From: an uncultured Colwellia sp.
GTDB lineage: Bacteria; Pseudomonadota; Gammaproteobacteria; Enterobacterales; Alteromonadaceae
Length of the DNA: 34,041 bases
Assembly: GCA_913063325.1 (NCBI GenBank)
Contig: CAJXYE010000055.1
Coordinates: forward strand, 1-34,041
Direction: 5' to 3'
How positions within the stretch are numbered: the stretch's first letter is position 1; the number at the start of each line of letters is the position of its first letter. The notes beneath the pieces are model-generated. The model was not told the DNA's origin. It did not search any database and worked only from the letters and a program-made list of their open reading frames with translations. A program made the position numbers and the translations under genes. Below are positions 1 through 9,882 of this stretch, piece after piece.

Positions 1-26
1 CCCGCAAAAATCTTCATGTCAGGCAC
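1..26 (-). CDS. prs: Ribose-phosphate pyrophosphokinase, N-terminal fragment (cut by window edge)
   Basis: Only the first eight codons lie in the window. Read on the minus strand from a GTG at 26-24 they give MPDMKIFA, followed by a partial codon that fits G. This matches the conserved start of Prs, which makes PRPP from ribose-5-phosphate and ATP for nucleotide, NAD and His/Trp synthesis. E. coli prs also starts with GTG followed by Pro-Asp-Met-Lys. A GAGG ribosome-binding site lies at 38-35, eight bases before the GTG. The order lolB-ispE-prs on one strand, divergent from hemA, is the E. coli order. The 158 bases between ispE and this start show no tRNA and presumably hold a prs promoter. 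Identification rests on eight residues plus context. Confidence 0.85.
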
Positions 27-184
27 TTTCGATTCCTCAGAAATATTTGACATTAATAGTAGGCTCTTTGATTGATAGGCAATCATTGAACAATATACGC
101 TGGTTTAACTGTAGCGGCTTTTTTAGCACAATGTAGCGTTTTAAAAATAGCCGTTCTGGTTAAATTAGCAAATTTATAAATTAT

Positions 185-1081
185 TTACTTGTTCAATGAT
201 AGCTTTGCTATTACTGAACACAGTGGAGACTGATTAAGTCCCTGCGCAACAAAAGAGCTTATTCCCTTAGGGAGTTTCGCCTGTAATGCTAGCGCCTCAT
301 CTTGACTAGAAAAACGCGTAAAAACACACGCACCTGTTCCTGTCATTCTTGAGGGTGCGTATTCTACCAACCAAGCCAGTAACTTGGCAACCTCAGGATA
401 ACGTTTTATTACTAAAGTTTGACAATCATTATGAAAGCTATCATTGATGAAATCATTAGTTTTTAGGGCGTTAGCTGTTAATCTTTGTGTGTTTCTAGGT
501 AAATCTGATGCTGTAAAAACTTGTTGGGTAGAAATACTGCATTCGGGTTTAGTGATTAAATACCAAGCTTCTTGTGGTTCCATGGCGGTAAGCTCATCAC
601 CAACACCTTGGGCAAAGGCTGAAAATCCGTGAATAAATATAGGCACATCAGCACCTAGGCTCAGGCCTAATGTTGCTAGTTCACTCAAGGATAACTGGCA
701 CTGCCATAAAGTATTAAGTGCAACTAAAATGGTCGCTGCATTTGATGAACCACCACCTAAACCTCCCCCCATAGGAAGTATTTTATTGATACTGATTTTA
801 ACGCCCAAAGACGTATTGCTTTTATGTTTTAGTAACTGCGCCGCTTTAACAATTAAGTTATCTTCATTATTTACTCCCTCAATAGGCGTTAATAAATCAA
901 TTTCAGGTGTGTCAGTGGCGGTTAATGTAAGGGTGTCGCTATGGTTGATAAATTGAAAAAGCGTTTCTAAGTTGTGGTAACCGTCATCGCGTTGTCCAAC
1001 GATATGTAAAAATAAATTTATTTTTGCAGGAGATGGAAAATCAATCGCTTTATTTATAAAAGAGTTAGTGAAACAAGTCAT
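185..1081 (-). CDS. ispE: 4-diphosphocytidyl-2-C-methyl-D-erythritol kinase
   Basis: IspE phosphorylates CDP-methylerythritol with ATP in the cytoplasmic MEP isoprenoid pathway. The 298-residue product has the family signatures in order: PSPAKINLFLHIVGQRDDGYH at about 17-36 (substrate-binding Lys20), the GHMP-kinase ATP loop PMGGGLGGGSSNAA at 103-116, and GADVPIFI with the probable catalytic Asp145. The last family block, MTGTGACVF, is near the C terminus. It carries about ten more N-terminal residues than E. coli IspE, so a slightly later start is possible, and no clear Shine-Dalgarno supports the first ATG. It follows lolB by 52 bp on the same strand and precedes prs, the usual gammaproteobacterial order. 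Confidence 0.96.
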   Translation of the reverse strand: MTCFTNSFINKAIDFPSPAKINLFLHIVGQRDDGYHNLETLFQFINHSDTLTLTATDTPEIDLLTPIEGVNNEDNLIVKAAQLLKHKSNTSLGVKISINKILPMGGGLGGGSSNAATILVALNTLWQCQLSLSELATLGLSLGADVPIFIHGFSAFAQGVGDELTAMEPQEAWYLITKPECSISTQQVFTASDLPRNTQRLTANALKTNDFINDSFHNDCQTLVIKRYPEVAKLLAWLVEYAPSRMTGTGACVFTRFSSQDEALALQAKLPKGISSFVAQGLNQSPLCSVIAKLSLNK

Positions 1082-1133
1082 TTAGATATTCTGCTTATTT
1101 ATGAGTAATTGGTGGTGGCTTGGCACTAGTTAG

Positions 1134-1784
1134 CTATTTTTTGGTAATTGACCAGTCATTGATGACAATTTTAATTAGTAGATCATCATTTTTAATCGAG
1201 AATTTAGTCGCTAAGTTATATCCATCAACTTGTTGATAGTTAGCATAGCTGACTTGCCATAGCTCATTATTGTAATGGCTTGATAACGTTTGTGGTAGTT
1301 GTGTTGTTTTTTGGTAGCTAATACTATCAGTTTCTTGAAAGGGCATACCTTTGAGCCAAAATGTCAATGCTTGTGTTGGTAATTTTAGACCCGTGAGGGA
1401 ATAAATTAGCCTTTCTAAATTGTGGCCATGGTAGGTTTTACCATCGACTTGGATTTTATGGTTATTAGCCATAGAGTCAAGCTGTAAGACGTTCATACCT
1501 AAATAGTGGTTCAATTTAAGCTGTTGACTCTCTTTGTTTTCATCTACTTGCCAAAGAAGTGTGAAGCTATTGCGTGTGTCCTTTTCAAAAAAGGCTATCT
1601 TACCCTTTATTTTCCACTGGTGTAATTGTTGTAGCTGGGTAATTCGCTGTTGAGGTGTTTGCTTATTAAGTAGTGGTTGAACTGCTTTATGTGAGGTTGT
1701 ACTACAGCCCGATAGTGCCATAAGGCAGACAACAAGCATAAATAAGTAAGTTGAATAAAAGGTGTTTTTTAAAAATTTCGACAT
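1134..1784 (-). CDS. lolB: Outer membrane lipoprotein insertase LolB
   Basis: LolB is the outer-membrane lipoprotein receptor that takes lipoproteins from LolA and inserts them in the inner leaflet of the outer membrane. From the ATG at 1784 the protein is 216 residues (E. coli 207). It has a lipoprotein signal peptide: MSKFLKN, a hydrophobic stretch, then the lipobox LSGC at 24-27 with the lipidated Cys27. The mature part has the LolB pattern QWKIKGKIAFF early and LTGLKLP...FWLKGMP in the middle. The frame is open to a further start at 1853, but that would put 49 residues before the cysteine, so I prefer 1784. Neither start has a good ribosome-binding site. It is divergent from hemA and upstream of ispE, as in E. 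coli. Confidence 0.93.
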   Translation of the reverse strand: MSKFLKNTFYSTYLFMLVVCLMALSGCSTTSHKAVQPLLNKQTPQQRITQLQQLHQWKIKGKIAFFEKDTRNSFTLLWQVDENKESQQLKLNHYLGMNVLQLDSMANNHKIQVDGKTYHGHNLERLIYSLTGLKLPTQALTFWLKGMPFQETDSISYQKTTQLPQTLSSHYNNELWQVSYANYQQVDGYNLATKFSIKNDDLLIKIVINDWSITKK

Positions 1785-1979
1785 TGAAATAGAACGACTA
1801 AAACGATAATTGTTCTTATTGGAACATAGCTTTTTGGCCTTTGTAAATAGCATTATTATATTTAGGGTCTTTTATCACAGATCATACTTTAATTGTAGGT
1901 CTTGGGTTATACTTAGCCTACGAGTTAAAACAAGTTTAAAAAAGCTTGTCGAAAATGTTTTCATAAATAGGTTATTACT

Positions 1980-3248
1980 TTGTCCATAGTTGCTGTTGGA
2001 ATTAATCATAAAACTGCGCCTGTAGCAGTGAGAGAGAAAATATCTTTTAATCCAGATAAACTCTCTATTGCATTACAAGAAATGCTTAGTGCCGTACAGT
2101 GTCGTGAAGTTGCTATTCTTTCTACCTGTAATAGAACAGAATTATACCTAGTACAAGACGGTGACTTTGATGTTACTCAGCAACGTCTTGTTCAATGGCT
2201 AGAAAATTACCATAACGTCCCCGCCTCAACTATTTTACCTAGTATGTATTGGCATAAAGACCAGCAAGCCGTTAACCACATGATGCGAGTAGCTTGTGGT
2301 TTAGACTCTCTTGTTTTAGGTGAACCGCAAATTTTGGGTCAAATGAAGCAAGCTTATAGCCAAGCTAAAGCTGCGGGCTCTATGTCTTTGGTCATGGACC
2401 GATTATTTCAACGTACCTTTGGCGTAGCAAAACAAGTACGCACGGAAACTGAAATTGGTGCTAGTGCGGTATCAGTTGCCTTTGCTTCGGTAAATTTAGC
2501 TAAACATATTTTTGGTAGTCTTGAAAAAACCAAAGTATTGCTTGTAGGTGCGGGTGAAACGATTGAGTTAGTGGCCAAACATTTGTATGAAAATAATGTG
2601 GGTAAAATAACCGTTGCTAACCGAACGTTAGCACGTGCGGAAAACATGGCTAAACAAATTGGTGCAGATGTAATTACTTTAGCGCAAATACCTGAACATA
2701 TGTGTAATGCAGATATAGTTATTAGCTCTACAGGCTCTACTTTACCAATCATAGGTAAAGGCATGGTTGAACAAGCGTTGGCATCGCGTAAACACCAACC
2801 CATTTTTATGGTTGACCTTGCAGTACCGCGAGATATTGAAGAACAAGTTTCAGAACTTGATGATGTGTTCTTATATACGGTTGATGATCTACAAAGCATT
2901 ATTGCTAAGAATATGGACAATCGACGTAAAGCTGCCGTTGAAGCTGAAAGTATTGTCAATAGTCAGTCTGATAATTTTATGGCATGGCTACGGGGTTTAA
3001 ATACGCAAGACACTGTTATTAGTTATCGTAAGCAATGTTTAAATAATCGTGATGTGTTACTCGAAAAAGCATTTATTCAATTAAAGAATGGTAAAAACTC
3101 AGAAGCAGTTTTAGCGGAACTTGCTACTAAACTTACTAATAAATTCATGCATGCACCAACGAGTGCGCTCCAGTCGGCTGCCCAAGGTGGCGAACTTGAT
3201 AAGTTACTTTATCTACGCGATATCTTTAATATTGACTCACAAGATTAG
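1980..3248 (+). CDS. hemA: Glutamyl-tRNA reductase
   Basis: HemA reduces Glu-tRNA to glutamate-1-semialdehyde with NADPH, the first committed step of C5-pathway tetrapyrrole synthesis. The 422-residue protein (E. coli 418) begins at a TTG codon with MSIVAVGINHKTAPVAVREK, the typical N terminus. The catalytic nucleophile is Cys50 in LSTCNRTELY. GLDSLVLGEPQILGQMKQAY follows at about 107-126, and the NADPH Rossmann segment VLLVGAGETIELVAKHL lies near 190. The C-terminal dimerisation helix is present. It is divergent from lolB across 195 bp and first in the hemA-prfA-prmC series, although a 343-bp gap and a likely separate promoter precede prfA here. A TATACT at 1909-1914 could be its -10 element, without a convincing -35. 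Confidence 0.97.
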   Translation: MSIVAVGINHKTAPVAVREKISFNPDKLSIALQEMLSAVQCREVAILSTCNRTELYLVQDGDFDVTQQRLVQWLENYHNVPASTILPSMYWHKDQQAVNHMMRVACGLDSLVLGEPQILGQMKQAYSQAKAAGSMSLVMDRLFQRTFGVAKQVRTETEIGASAVSVAFASVNLAKHIFGSLEKTKVLLVGAGETIELVAKHLYENNVGKITVANRTLARAENMAKQIGADVITLAQIPEHMCNADIVISSTGSTLPIIGKGMVEQALASRKHQPIFMVDLAVPRDIEEQVSELDDVFLYTVDDLQSIIAKNMDNRRKAAVEAESIVNSQSDNFMAWLRGLNTQDTVISYRKQCLNNRDVLLEKAFIQLKNGKNSEAVLAELATKLTNKFMHAPTSALQSAAQGGELDKLLYLRDIFNIDSQD

Positions 3249-3353
3249 TATTATTACTTTCTTCCTAAGAAAAGTTTAACTTAAGCATAATTTCGATTTT
3301 AGCCAATTATTCTCTCTCAGGTTGCTCATAGTCAGCTCTTCGTCGATAGTCAT

Positions 3354-3375
3354 AGTAAAAGCATACGCTTTTACT
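3354..3375 (+). other. Dyad in the 343-bp hemA-prfA gap
   Basis: The hemA-prfA gap (3249-3591) holds no gene that I can see. Its clearest structure is a perfect 9-bp inverted repeat, AGTAAAAGC at 3354-3362 and GCTTTTACT at 3367-3375, around a four-base loop. It has few GC pairs and no T-run after it, so it is at best a weak terminator or a protein-binding dyad. Confidence 0.3.
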
Positions 3376-3516
3376 TAGTGTAGTCGTTTGCGCTATTCTA
3401 TTAATGTCACCCATTTTCAAACAACTATTAATTGCTTTTAATCGTAGTTGCCAGTTATTACTCAATCAAGTGACTTGTTTAGTAAAATATATTCTCATTG
3501 AATTCTGTCACCATAA

Positions 3517-3546
3517 TTAATTTAATTGCGATTACTGTGGTAGAAT
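3517..3546 (+). promoter_or_regulatory. Likely prfA promoter with extended -10
   Basis: TGGTAGAAT at 3538-3546 is an extended -10 (TGn plus TAGAAT). It is preceded at 18 bp by a poor -35 (TTAATT, 3517-3522). It lies 46 bp before the prfA ATG, in a gap where E. coli has none this long. This suggests prfA-prmC can be transcribed independently of hemA. Confidence 0.4.
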
Positions 3547-3591
3547 GGCCAGAATTTATTTTTTCTCATCTAAAATATAAGAACACTCCCA

Positions 3592-4680
3592 ATGAAATCA
3601 TCAGTTTATCAAAAGCTTGAAGTGCTAGTAGAGCGTTTTGAAGAAGTACAGGCGTTATTATCTGACCCTGCAACCATTAGTGATCAAGAAAAATTTCGTG
3701 CTTTATCTAAAGAATTTAAGCAGCTTGATGCAGTAACTTCAGTTTTTACTAGTTATAAAAGCGCTGAAGATGATTTTGCTACGGCTGAAATGATGCTTAA
3801 AGATGACGATCCTGATATGCGAGAAATGGCTCAGGAAGAATACAAAGAATCAAAAAAAGCCGTTGCTGATATTGCTGATGAATTACAAGTATTATTACTA
3901 CCACGTGATCCTAATGATGATAATAACTGCTTTATGGAAATACGAGCGGGTGCTGGTGGCGATGAAGCGGCTATTTTTGCTGGCGACTTATTTAGAATGT
4001 ACAGCCGTTATGCTGAAAAGAAAGGCTGGAAAATCGAAGTAATGAACAGCAATGAAAGTGAGCAGGGCGGTTATAAAGAACTGATCATGAAGGTTAATGG
4101 TGAGGGCGTGTATGGCCATATGAAATTTGAATCAGGCGGTCATCGTGTTCAACGTGTTCCTGAAACTGAATCTCAAGGTCGTGTACACACATCTGCTTGT
4201 ACCGTTGTGGTTATGCCTGAAACGCCTGAAGCTGATGCGATTGAAATTAACAAAGCTGATTTAAAAGTTGATACTTTCCGTGCCTCAGGTGCTGGTGGTC
4301 AGCATGTTAACAAAACAGATTCTGCGATTCGTATTACCCATATACCAACGGGCGTAGTGGTTGAGTGTCAAGAACAACGTTCACAGCATAAAAACCGTGC
4401 GCAAGCGATGTCAGTACTTCAAGCCCGCCTTCAGCAAGCTGAAGATGAAAAACGTAGAAGTGAAGAAGAGTCATCACGTCGTAACTTGGTTGCTAGTGGT
4501 GATCGCTCTGAACGTATTCGTACCTATAACTTCCCGCAAGGTCGCATGAGCGATCACCGTATTAACCTGACTTTATATCGTTTAAACGAAATTATGGAAG
4601 GTAGTTTGCAATTGGTGATGGAACCGATAATGCAAGAAAACCAAGCTGATTTATTAGCTGAATTAGCTGAACAAAATTAA
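3592..4680 (+). CDS. prfA: Peptide chain release factor 1
   Basis: RF1 recognises UAA and UAG stop codons in the ribosomal A site and triggers peptidyl-tRNA hydrolysis. The 362-residue product (E. coli 360) has the acidic/helical N-terminal domain and the codon-recognition tripeptide Pro-Glu-Thr at 190-192 within [15 protein letters not shown]; the P-x-T form marks RF1 rather than RF2. The catalytic GGQ lies at 235-237 in [12 protein letters not shown]. The glutamine of this motif is the substrate of PrmC, encoded next. [12 protein letters not shown] and the RNFPQGR-like [19 protein letters not shown] block complete the family pattern. Confidence 0.98.
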   Translation: MKSSVYQKLEVLVERFEEVQALLSDPATISDQEKFRALSKEFKQLDAVTSVFTSYKSAEDDFATAEMMLKDDDPDMREMAQEEYKESKKAVADIADELQVLLLPRDPNDDNNCFMEIRAGAGGDEAAIFAGDLFRMYSRYAEKKGWKIEVMNSNESEQGGYKELIMKVNGEGVYGHMKFESGGHRVQRVPETESQGRVHTSACTVVVMPETPEADAIEINKADLKVDTFRASGAGGQHVNKTDSAIRITHIPTGVVVECQEQRSQHKNRAQAMSVLQARLQQAEDEKRRSEEESSRRNLVASGDRSERIRTYNFPQGRMSDHRINLTLYRLNEIMEGSLQLVMEPIMQENQADLLAELAEQN

Positions 4681-4703
4681 TCGTCGTTTTGTCAGTAATA
4701 TCA

Positions 4704-5552
4704 ATGGAAAATAACACCATAGCCTACTGGGTAGCTCAGGGTCAGGAACAATTAGTTTCCTGTTCCGATAGTGCTAAACTCGATGCACAAATTTTATTGG
4801 CTTTTGTGCTTGAAAAGGAAAGGATTTACTTACTTACCTGGCCAGAAAATGAGCTGACTAAGCACTCGATACAGTTGTATCTTGCCTTGTTGCAAAGGCG
4901 AGTGTCAGGGGAGCCGATCGCGTATATTATCGGTGTTAAAGAGTTTTGGTCTTTGCCTTTTCGGGTGTCACCAGCAACACTTATTCCTCGTCCTGATACC
5001 GAAGTTTTAGTTGAATCTGTGCTTGAACACTTTGGTGAGTTAGATCGCATACATTGCCTAGATCTTGGTACAGGTACTGGTGCTATCGCACTAGCTCTTG
5101 CATCAGAAAAACCCAATTGGAAAATTGACGCAGTCGACTTTAACATTGATGCGGTAAAACTAGCTCAGCAAAACGCTCAAGACTTAGAATTAACACAAGT
5201 CAATATTTTTCATAGTAATTGGTTTAGTGCTATTAATGAAAAAAAGTTTGATGTCATTGTTTCTAACCCACCTTATATTGACGCATTAGATGAACACTTA
5301 AATCAAGGCGATGTGCGTTTTGAACCTGAGTCTGCTCTGGTAGCGGATGAACACGGGCTTGGTGATATTAAGCACATTGCACAACAAGCGTTGAACTTTC
5401 TTAATGCTTCAGGTGCTCTTTTTTTTGAGCATGGTTTTGAGCAAGGGGAAGCGGTGCGAAACATCTTAACTGCTTTAGGTTATGATAATGCAAAGACAGT
5501 AAGAGATTTTAATGGTCATGAGCGTATCACTTGGGGCACGATAGGACGTTAA
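4704..5552 (+). CDS. prmC: Release factor glutamine methyltransferase
   Basis: PrmC N5-methylates the glutamine of the GGQ motif of RF1 and RF2 with S-adenosylmethionine. From the ATG at 4704 it has 282 residues (E. coli 277). The N-terminal helical domain ends in GEPIAYIIGVKEFWSL. FRVSPATLIPRPDTE follows, then the SAM-binding DLGTGTGAIALALA at about 120-133, and the catalytic NPPY at 188-191. DVRFEPESALVA is also characteristic. The frame extends to a TTG at 4689, which would add MSVIS; the ATG gives the better N terminus by family length, but neither start has an obvious ribosome-binding site. It starts 23 bp after prfA and is almost certainly co-transcribed with its substrate gene. Confidence 0.96.
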   Translation: MENNTIAYWVAQGQEQLVSCSDSAKLDAQILLAFVLEKERIYLLTWPENELTKHSIQLYLALLQRRVSGEPIAYIIGVKEFWSLPFRVSPATLIPRPDTEVLVESVLEHFGELDRIHCLDLGTGTGAIALALASEKPNWKIDAVDFNIDAVKLAQQNAQDLELTQVNIFHSNWFSAINEKKFDVIVSNPPYIDALDEHLNQGDVRFEPESALVADEHGLGDIKHIAQQALNFLNASGALFFEHGFEQGEAVRNILTALGYDNAKTVRDFNGHERITWGTIGR

Positions 5553-5727
5553 CTTCACTAATCGCTTAGTTTTCGCTTCATTTAGTTTAGCTTAATCGTT
5601 AAACCTTGGTATAGGGTTACACTTTGAAACGATTTGATAACTGAAAGCCGCTACACTATGCGCAAAATAATTTTCATACCAATCGGATTTATTAATTGTC
5701 TTACTTGGTAAAACAAAAGGAATAACT

Positions 5728-6093
5728 TTGAAACATTTACATATTACCCTTGCAGTACTTAGTATTAGCTTATTTACTTACCGTTTTATTTTAACGTTAA
5801 TGGCTTCTAAAAATCTTGATCGAAAATGGTTAAAAATAAGCCCTCACGTTATTGACACATTCTTACTTATTATTGGTATATCGCTGGCAGTAAAACTCCA
5901 TTTAAATCCAATGGAACAATTATGGTTAGCTGAAAAGATTTTAGCCTTGTTCGCTTATATATTTACTGGTTATTATACACTCAAGCTTGCACGTAATAAA
6001 CCGATGCAAATTCTTGGCTTTTTAGGTGCTATGGGGTGGGTAATGTTGATAGTGCGCTTAGCAATGACAAGAGAAGCAATCTTTTTTGGCTAA
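5728..6093 (+). CDS. ychQ: SirB2 family inner membrane protein (YchQ)
   Basis: A 121-residue protein made almost entirely of hydrophobic segments, about four predicted membrane helices (around residues 3-25, 40-60, 70-90 and 97-115). Size, hydropathy and position between prmC and the ychA-type gene fit the SirB2/YchQ family, named from a Salmonella invasion-gene screen; its biochemical role is not established. Translation starts at a TTG with a clear AAAAGGA ribosome-binding site seven bases upstream. A 175-bp gap separates it from prmC and contains a fragment ATACCAATCGGATTTATTAA at about 5687-5706 that resembles the ends of the dispersed repeat at 24401-24664. Confidence 0.85.
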   Translation: MKHLHITLAVLSISLFTYRFILTLMASKNLDRKWLKISPHVIDTFLLIIGISLAVKLHLNPMEQLWLAEKILALFAYIFTGYYTLKLARNKPMQILGFLGAMGWVMLIVRLAMTREAIFFG

Positions 6094-6156
6094 AAGCTAG
6101 AATACAATTTAAGTCTATGTGACAAACACTCAATGGAGTCATTTAAATAAGCTGTT

Positions 6157-6978
6157 ATGAATGAATTGTTTTTATCAGAATTAAAGTCAGTAGATAAAGA
6201 TTTACTGCAAAAACTTGTTTTACTTGAAGATCATATTTTTTCCGGTAGTACACCGGATACTATGCACGCAGATGAATCTTTAGATTGTTTAGAGACTATT
6301 ATTAGTCAATGTGTTGCTGTCATTAGTGAAATTGAATCACCATTAGAGAAAGCGGAAACGTTACTTAATGAATTGTATTTTCAACACTTATTTATTGACC
6401 GTTCTGGGACTCGTTGGCCTATCACTGCATACAGAGTTTCAGAAGGTTTAAATCAACGTGCGATGTCACCGATTATTAAGGCGGCTTTGGTGAAGGAAAT
6501 CATAACTGCTTGCGGCTTTGAAACAGATTTAGTCTTTATACCGAACAAAATCATGTTGCGCCTGTGTTGTGATGAACAATACGCAATCATTTTTGATGCT
6601 ATAACAGGTGAGTCCTTAGATTGGACTGAGCTTGACTTGCGTTTAGATGAACTAGAAGGAGATCCAGGAGAGCAAGAGTTAAAAGCGATTGAAGACAATG
6701 TTGCTTTGGTTGAGCACTTATCGGCACTGAAAAATATTTTGATTCATGAACAGGTATTTGATAAAGCATTAACCTGTGTTGATATTATTTTATCATTAAC
6801 CCCTGACGACCCATTGCAACGAAGAGATCGAGGTTTTTTGCTGCACCAGCTTGATTGTTTTAAGGTGGCGGTAGATGATTACCGCTATTTCGTTGAACAA
6901 TGCCCTAAAGATCCAGCAGCGAAAATATTAAAAATTCAATTAGAAAATATTGATGTTGGTAATAACACCCTTCATTAA
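6157..6978 (+). CDS. ychA: SirB1/YchA family transglutaminase-like TPR protein
   Basis: A 273-residue cytoplasmic protein (E. coli YchA 269). The N-terminal half has the SirB1 transglutaminase-like fold signature, with LNELYFQHLFIDRSG at about 69-82 and the following MSPIIKAALVKEIITACG. The C-terminal third (about 185-265) reads as tetratricopeptide-like helices: LSALKNILIHEQVFDKAL, LQRRDRGFLLHQLDCFKVAVDDY. I do not see a convincing catalytic cysteine-histidine pair, so enzyme activity should not be assumed. It lies 63 bp after the sirB2-like gene, conserved with E. coli prmC-ychQ-ychA-kdsA, but kdsA is here displaced by a DUF819 gene. Confidence 0.88.
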   Translation: MNELFLSELKSVDKDLLQKLVLLEDHIFSGSTPDTMHADESLDCLETIISQCVAVISEIESPLEKAETLLNELYFQHLFIDRSGTRWPITAYRVSEGLNQRAMSPIIKAALVKEIITACGFETDLVFIPNKIMLRLCCDEQYAIIFDAITGESLDWTELDLRLDELEGDPGEQELKAIEDNVALVEHLSALKNILIHEQVFDKALTCVDIILSLTPDDPLQRRDRGFLLHQLDCFKVAVDDYRYFVEQCPKDPAAKILKIQLENIDVGNNTLH

Positions 6979-7016
6979 GTTTTTAATTTATAAAAATAAA
7001 AAGAGATAAAAATAAA

Positions 7017-8282
7017 ATGATGCAAGAAGATATTGTGGCAACAGCGCCACTCATTACAAACGATGCTGTGGTATTAGGGCTTTTAGCGCTTATCCTTGGG
7101 TTTGTTTTTTATACGTCCAATAGTAAAAATTCCGTCTGCCAAAAGTTTTATAAATATGTACCGGCTTTATTAATGTGCTATTTATTGCCTTCTTTCTTAA
7201 ATACTTTTGGCATCGTTAGTGCCGAAGTTAGCCAAGTTGATGAAGTCGCTAAATATTTCTTATTACCAGCTTGTTTAGTCTTATTAACGTTAAGTATCGA
7301 TATCAAAGCAATTGCTGGACTTGGTAGTAAAGCTATCATCATGTTCTTAACGGGTACCGTTGGTGTTGTCATTGGTGGACCCATTGCGCTGCTAATTGTT
7401 TCTGCTATTTGGCCTGAGCTGATCGGTGTTACTGGTCCTGAAGCTGTTTGGCGTGGTATGGCTGCTCTTGCAGGTAGCTGGATTGGTGGTGGCGCCAATA
7501 TGCTAGCAATGAAAGAGATTTATGAAGCCGACGGTAGAATATTCACCATTATGGTTACGGTTGACATTGTTGTCGCTAATATTTGGATGGCATGTCTTTT
7601 ATATATTGCAGCTAATCATAAAGCCATTGATGCCAAAAGTGGTGCAGATACTTCGGGTATCGATAAATTAATTGCTGATGTTGAAGCGTTTGACAAAGAA
7701 CATAAACGCACGCCAGAATTGAAAGACTTTATGCTTATTATTGCAATCGCTTTTGGTGCTGCTGGTTTTGCCCATTTCGCTGCAGATTTACTAGTTCCAT
7801 TTTTCCAACAAAACTATCCAGACCTAAAAAAATTCAGTTTACACAGTAAACTATTTTGGATTATTGTTTTAGTAACGTCTATTGGCTTGGCTTTATCGTT
7901 TACCAAAGTTAGACGACTTGAATCGGTAGGTGCCTCTAAAGTTGGCAGTAGTTTCTTATATATTCTTGTTGCAACTATTGGTTTGCACATGGATGTTACC
8001 CAAATTGCAGAAGCGCCTAAGTATGTAGTTATTGGTTTAATTTGGATGGCAATACACGTCGCTTTATTATTTGCTGTTGGTCGATTTATTAAAGCGCCAA
8101 TTTTTTACTTGGCGGTCGGTAGTAAAGCGAATATTGGTGGCGCTGCATCAGCACCGGTTATTGCTTCTGCATTCCATCCATCATTAGCACCTGTTGGTGT
8201 ATTGCTTGCTGTGCTAGGTTATGCCCTAGGGACATACATGGCTTGGATGTGTGGACAATTATTAAGAATTATAGGTAGTTAG
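7017..8282 (+). CDS. DUF819 family integral membrane protein
   Basis: A 421-residue polytopic membrane protein with roughly ten to eleven hydrophobic helices, split by a charged hydrophilic stretch at about 205-240 (KAIDAKSGADTSG...KRTPELKDF). The glycine-rich helices GGPIALLIV and LAGSWIGGGANMLAMKEIYE, and near the C terminus VGSKANIGGAASAPVIASAF, are typical of the DUF819/YjcL family. The repeated Gly-Gly-(G/A)-A-N/S motifs in the two halves suggest an inverted-repeat transporter fold. Substrate is unknown. It starts 38 bp after ychA and sits where E. coli passes directly to kdsA, so it is an insertion into an otherwise conserved operon. The ATG at 7020 is an equally possible start. Confidence 0.85.
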   Translation: MMQEDIVATAPLITNDAVVLGLLALILGFVFYTSNSKNSVCQKFYKYVPALLMCYLLPSFLNTFGIVSAEVSQVDEVAKYFLLPACLVLLTLSIDIKAIAGLGSKAIIMFLTGTVGVVIGGPIALLIVSAIWPELIGVTGPEAVWRGMAALAGSWIGGGANMLAMKEIYEADGRIFTIMVTVDIVVANIWMACLLYIAANHKAIDAKSGADTSGIDKLIADVEAFDKEHKRTPELKDFMLIIAIAFGAAGFAHFAADLLVPFFQQNYPDLKKFSLHSKLFWIIVLVTSIGLALSFTKVRRLESVGASKVGSSFLYILVATIGLHMDVTQIAEAPKYVVIGLIWMAIHVALLFAVGRFIKAPIFYLAVGSKANIGGAASAPVIASAFHPSLAPVGVLLAVLGYALGTYMAWMCGQLLRIIGS

Positions 8283-8296
8283 CTTTTCATATAGTT

Positions 8297-8418
8297 AATA
8301 AAGCATCAGCTCGTTGCGGTATAAAACAATTTATGCGTCAAAAGTACTCATTGATAGTCATCAACTCCGTGCTTTTTCCTTCAAATTGATTCATACCACT
8401 TAGATTTGATGCTTTATT
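8297..8418. repeat. 122-bp segment bounded by a 12-bp perfect inverted repeat
   Basis: AATAAAGCATCA at 8297-8308 is matched by its exact reverse complement at 8407-8418. The segment fills most of the 281-bp gap between the DUF819 gene and kdsA and contains no ORF. It could be a remnant of a dispersed repeat or a very long-looped structure. I see no second copy in the window. Confidence 0.4.
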
Positions 8419-8563
8419 CTAGATCAGGCTTTTATTTAGCATCAAAAGTGTATTTCGATAATTTTTATAGCTATTAGCTAATACATCTACCGTACTTTTT
8501 ACTAATACTTTATTAAAGAGGCGTGTGAAATACATTACTGTTAGGAACACTTTTTAGGAATAA

Positions 8564-9409
<846 letters not shown>

Positions 9410-9418
9410 TACTTGAGT

Positions 9419-9682
9419 TATACCCGTTACCATTCAAAGTGCTCGATTTCAGTGGGAATTAAAATGCCTTTAGGCAAGGAGAATAATTCAAACATAGTTA
9501 CCCTATGTTTTGATTATTTACCGCAGCATAAAGTCATTTTAAACCCATCATAGAAGCGTTTGAACAATACCATTTCATCGTTGCAGTGACTTAGAAGGGA
9601 ATTACCATTCCTTCATCACTGCGCCTTGAATTGGAATCGCTCAAGCGCTCTGAAACATGCATCTTGAATGGTGACGGGTATA
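9419..9682. mobile_element. MITE-like repeat element B (264 bp, imperfect TIRs)
   Basis: The ends are an inverted repeat: TATACCCGTTACCATTCAA from 9419, and the reverse complement of TATACCCGTCACCATTCAA ending at 9682 (about 21 of the first 24 bases match). There is no ORF. The left half folds on itself: TTAAAATG near 9459 pairs with CATTTTAA near 9535, and ACATAG at 9491-9496 with CTATGT at 9502-9507. The right half has GCAGTGA near 9583 pairing with TCACTGC near 9616. It lies between the kdsA stop and the terminator at 9736, so it would be part of the kdsA mRNA tail. A clear target-site duplication is not visible. Its core (9456-9546) resembles 24436-24530. Confidence 0.7.
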
Positions 9683-9735
9683 TAGGTTATCTACGTTTAC
9701 TTAATTAAGTAGATAAAAGTCAAAATTTGAGTAAT

Positions 9736-9764
9736 AAAAAAGGTGTCCTAGGACACCTTTTTTT
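9736..9764. terminator. Bidirectional intrinsic terminator between kdsA and the small exported-protein gene
   Basis: A-run, then GGTGTCC-TA-GGACACC, then T-run: a perfectly palindromic stem with A/T tracts on both sides, placed between convergent genes. This is the strongest terminator in the left half of the window. Confidence 0.85.
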
Positions 9765-9882
9765 ATTTTAGGTCTTAATAGTTAAAACCTTACTTCAGTA
9801 AATGTGCGAGCATTTTGAAATATGTTAACATGCTAAATGATTGGAACAATCATATTGCTTTACACAGTGTAGCTCAATCTAG

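Noticed and set aside
2408..2959. 183-codon antisense frame inside hemA
   Set aside because: It is a shadow of the clearly recognisable hemA coding strand; the product has no family features.
5687..5706. ATACCAATCGGATTTATTAA segment before the sirB2-like gene
   Set aside because: It resembles the element A terminus but stands alone, with no second end and no core. It could be a relic; too weak to annotate as an element.
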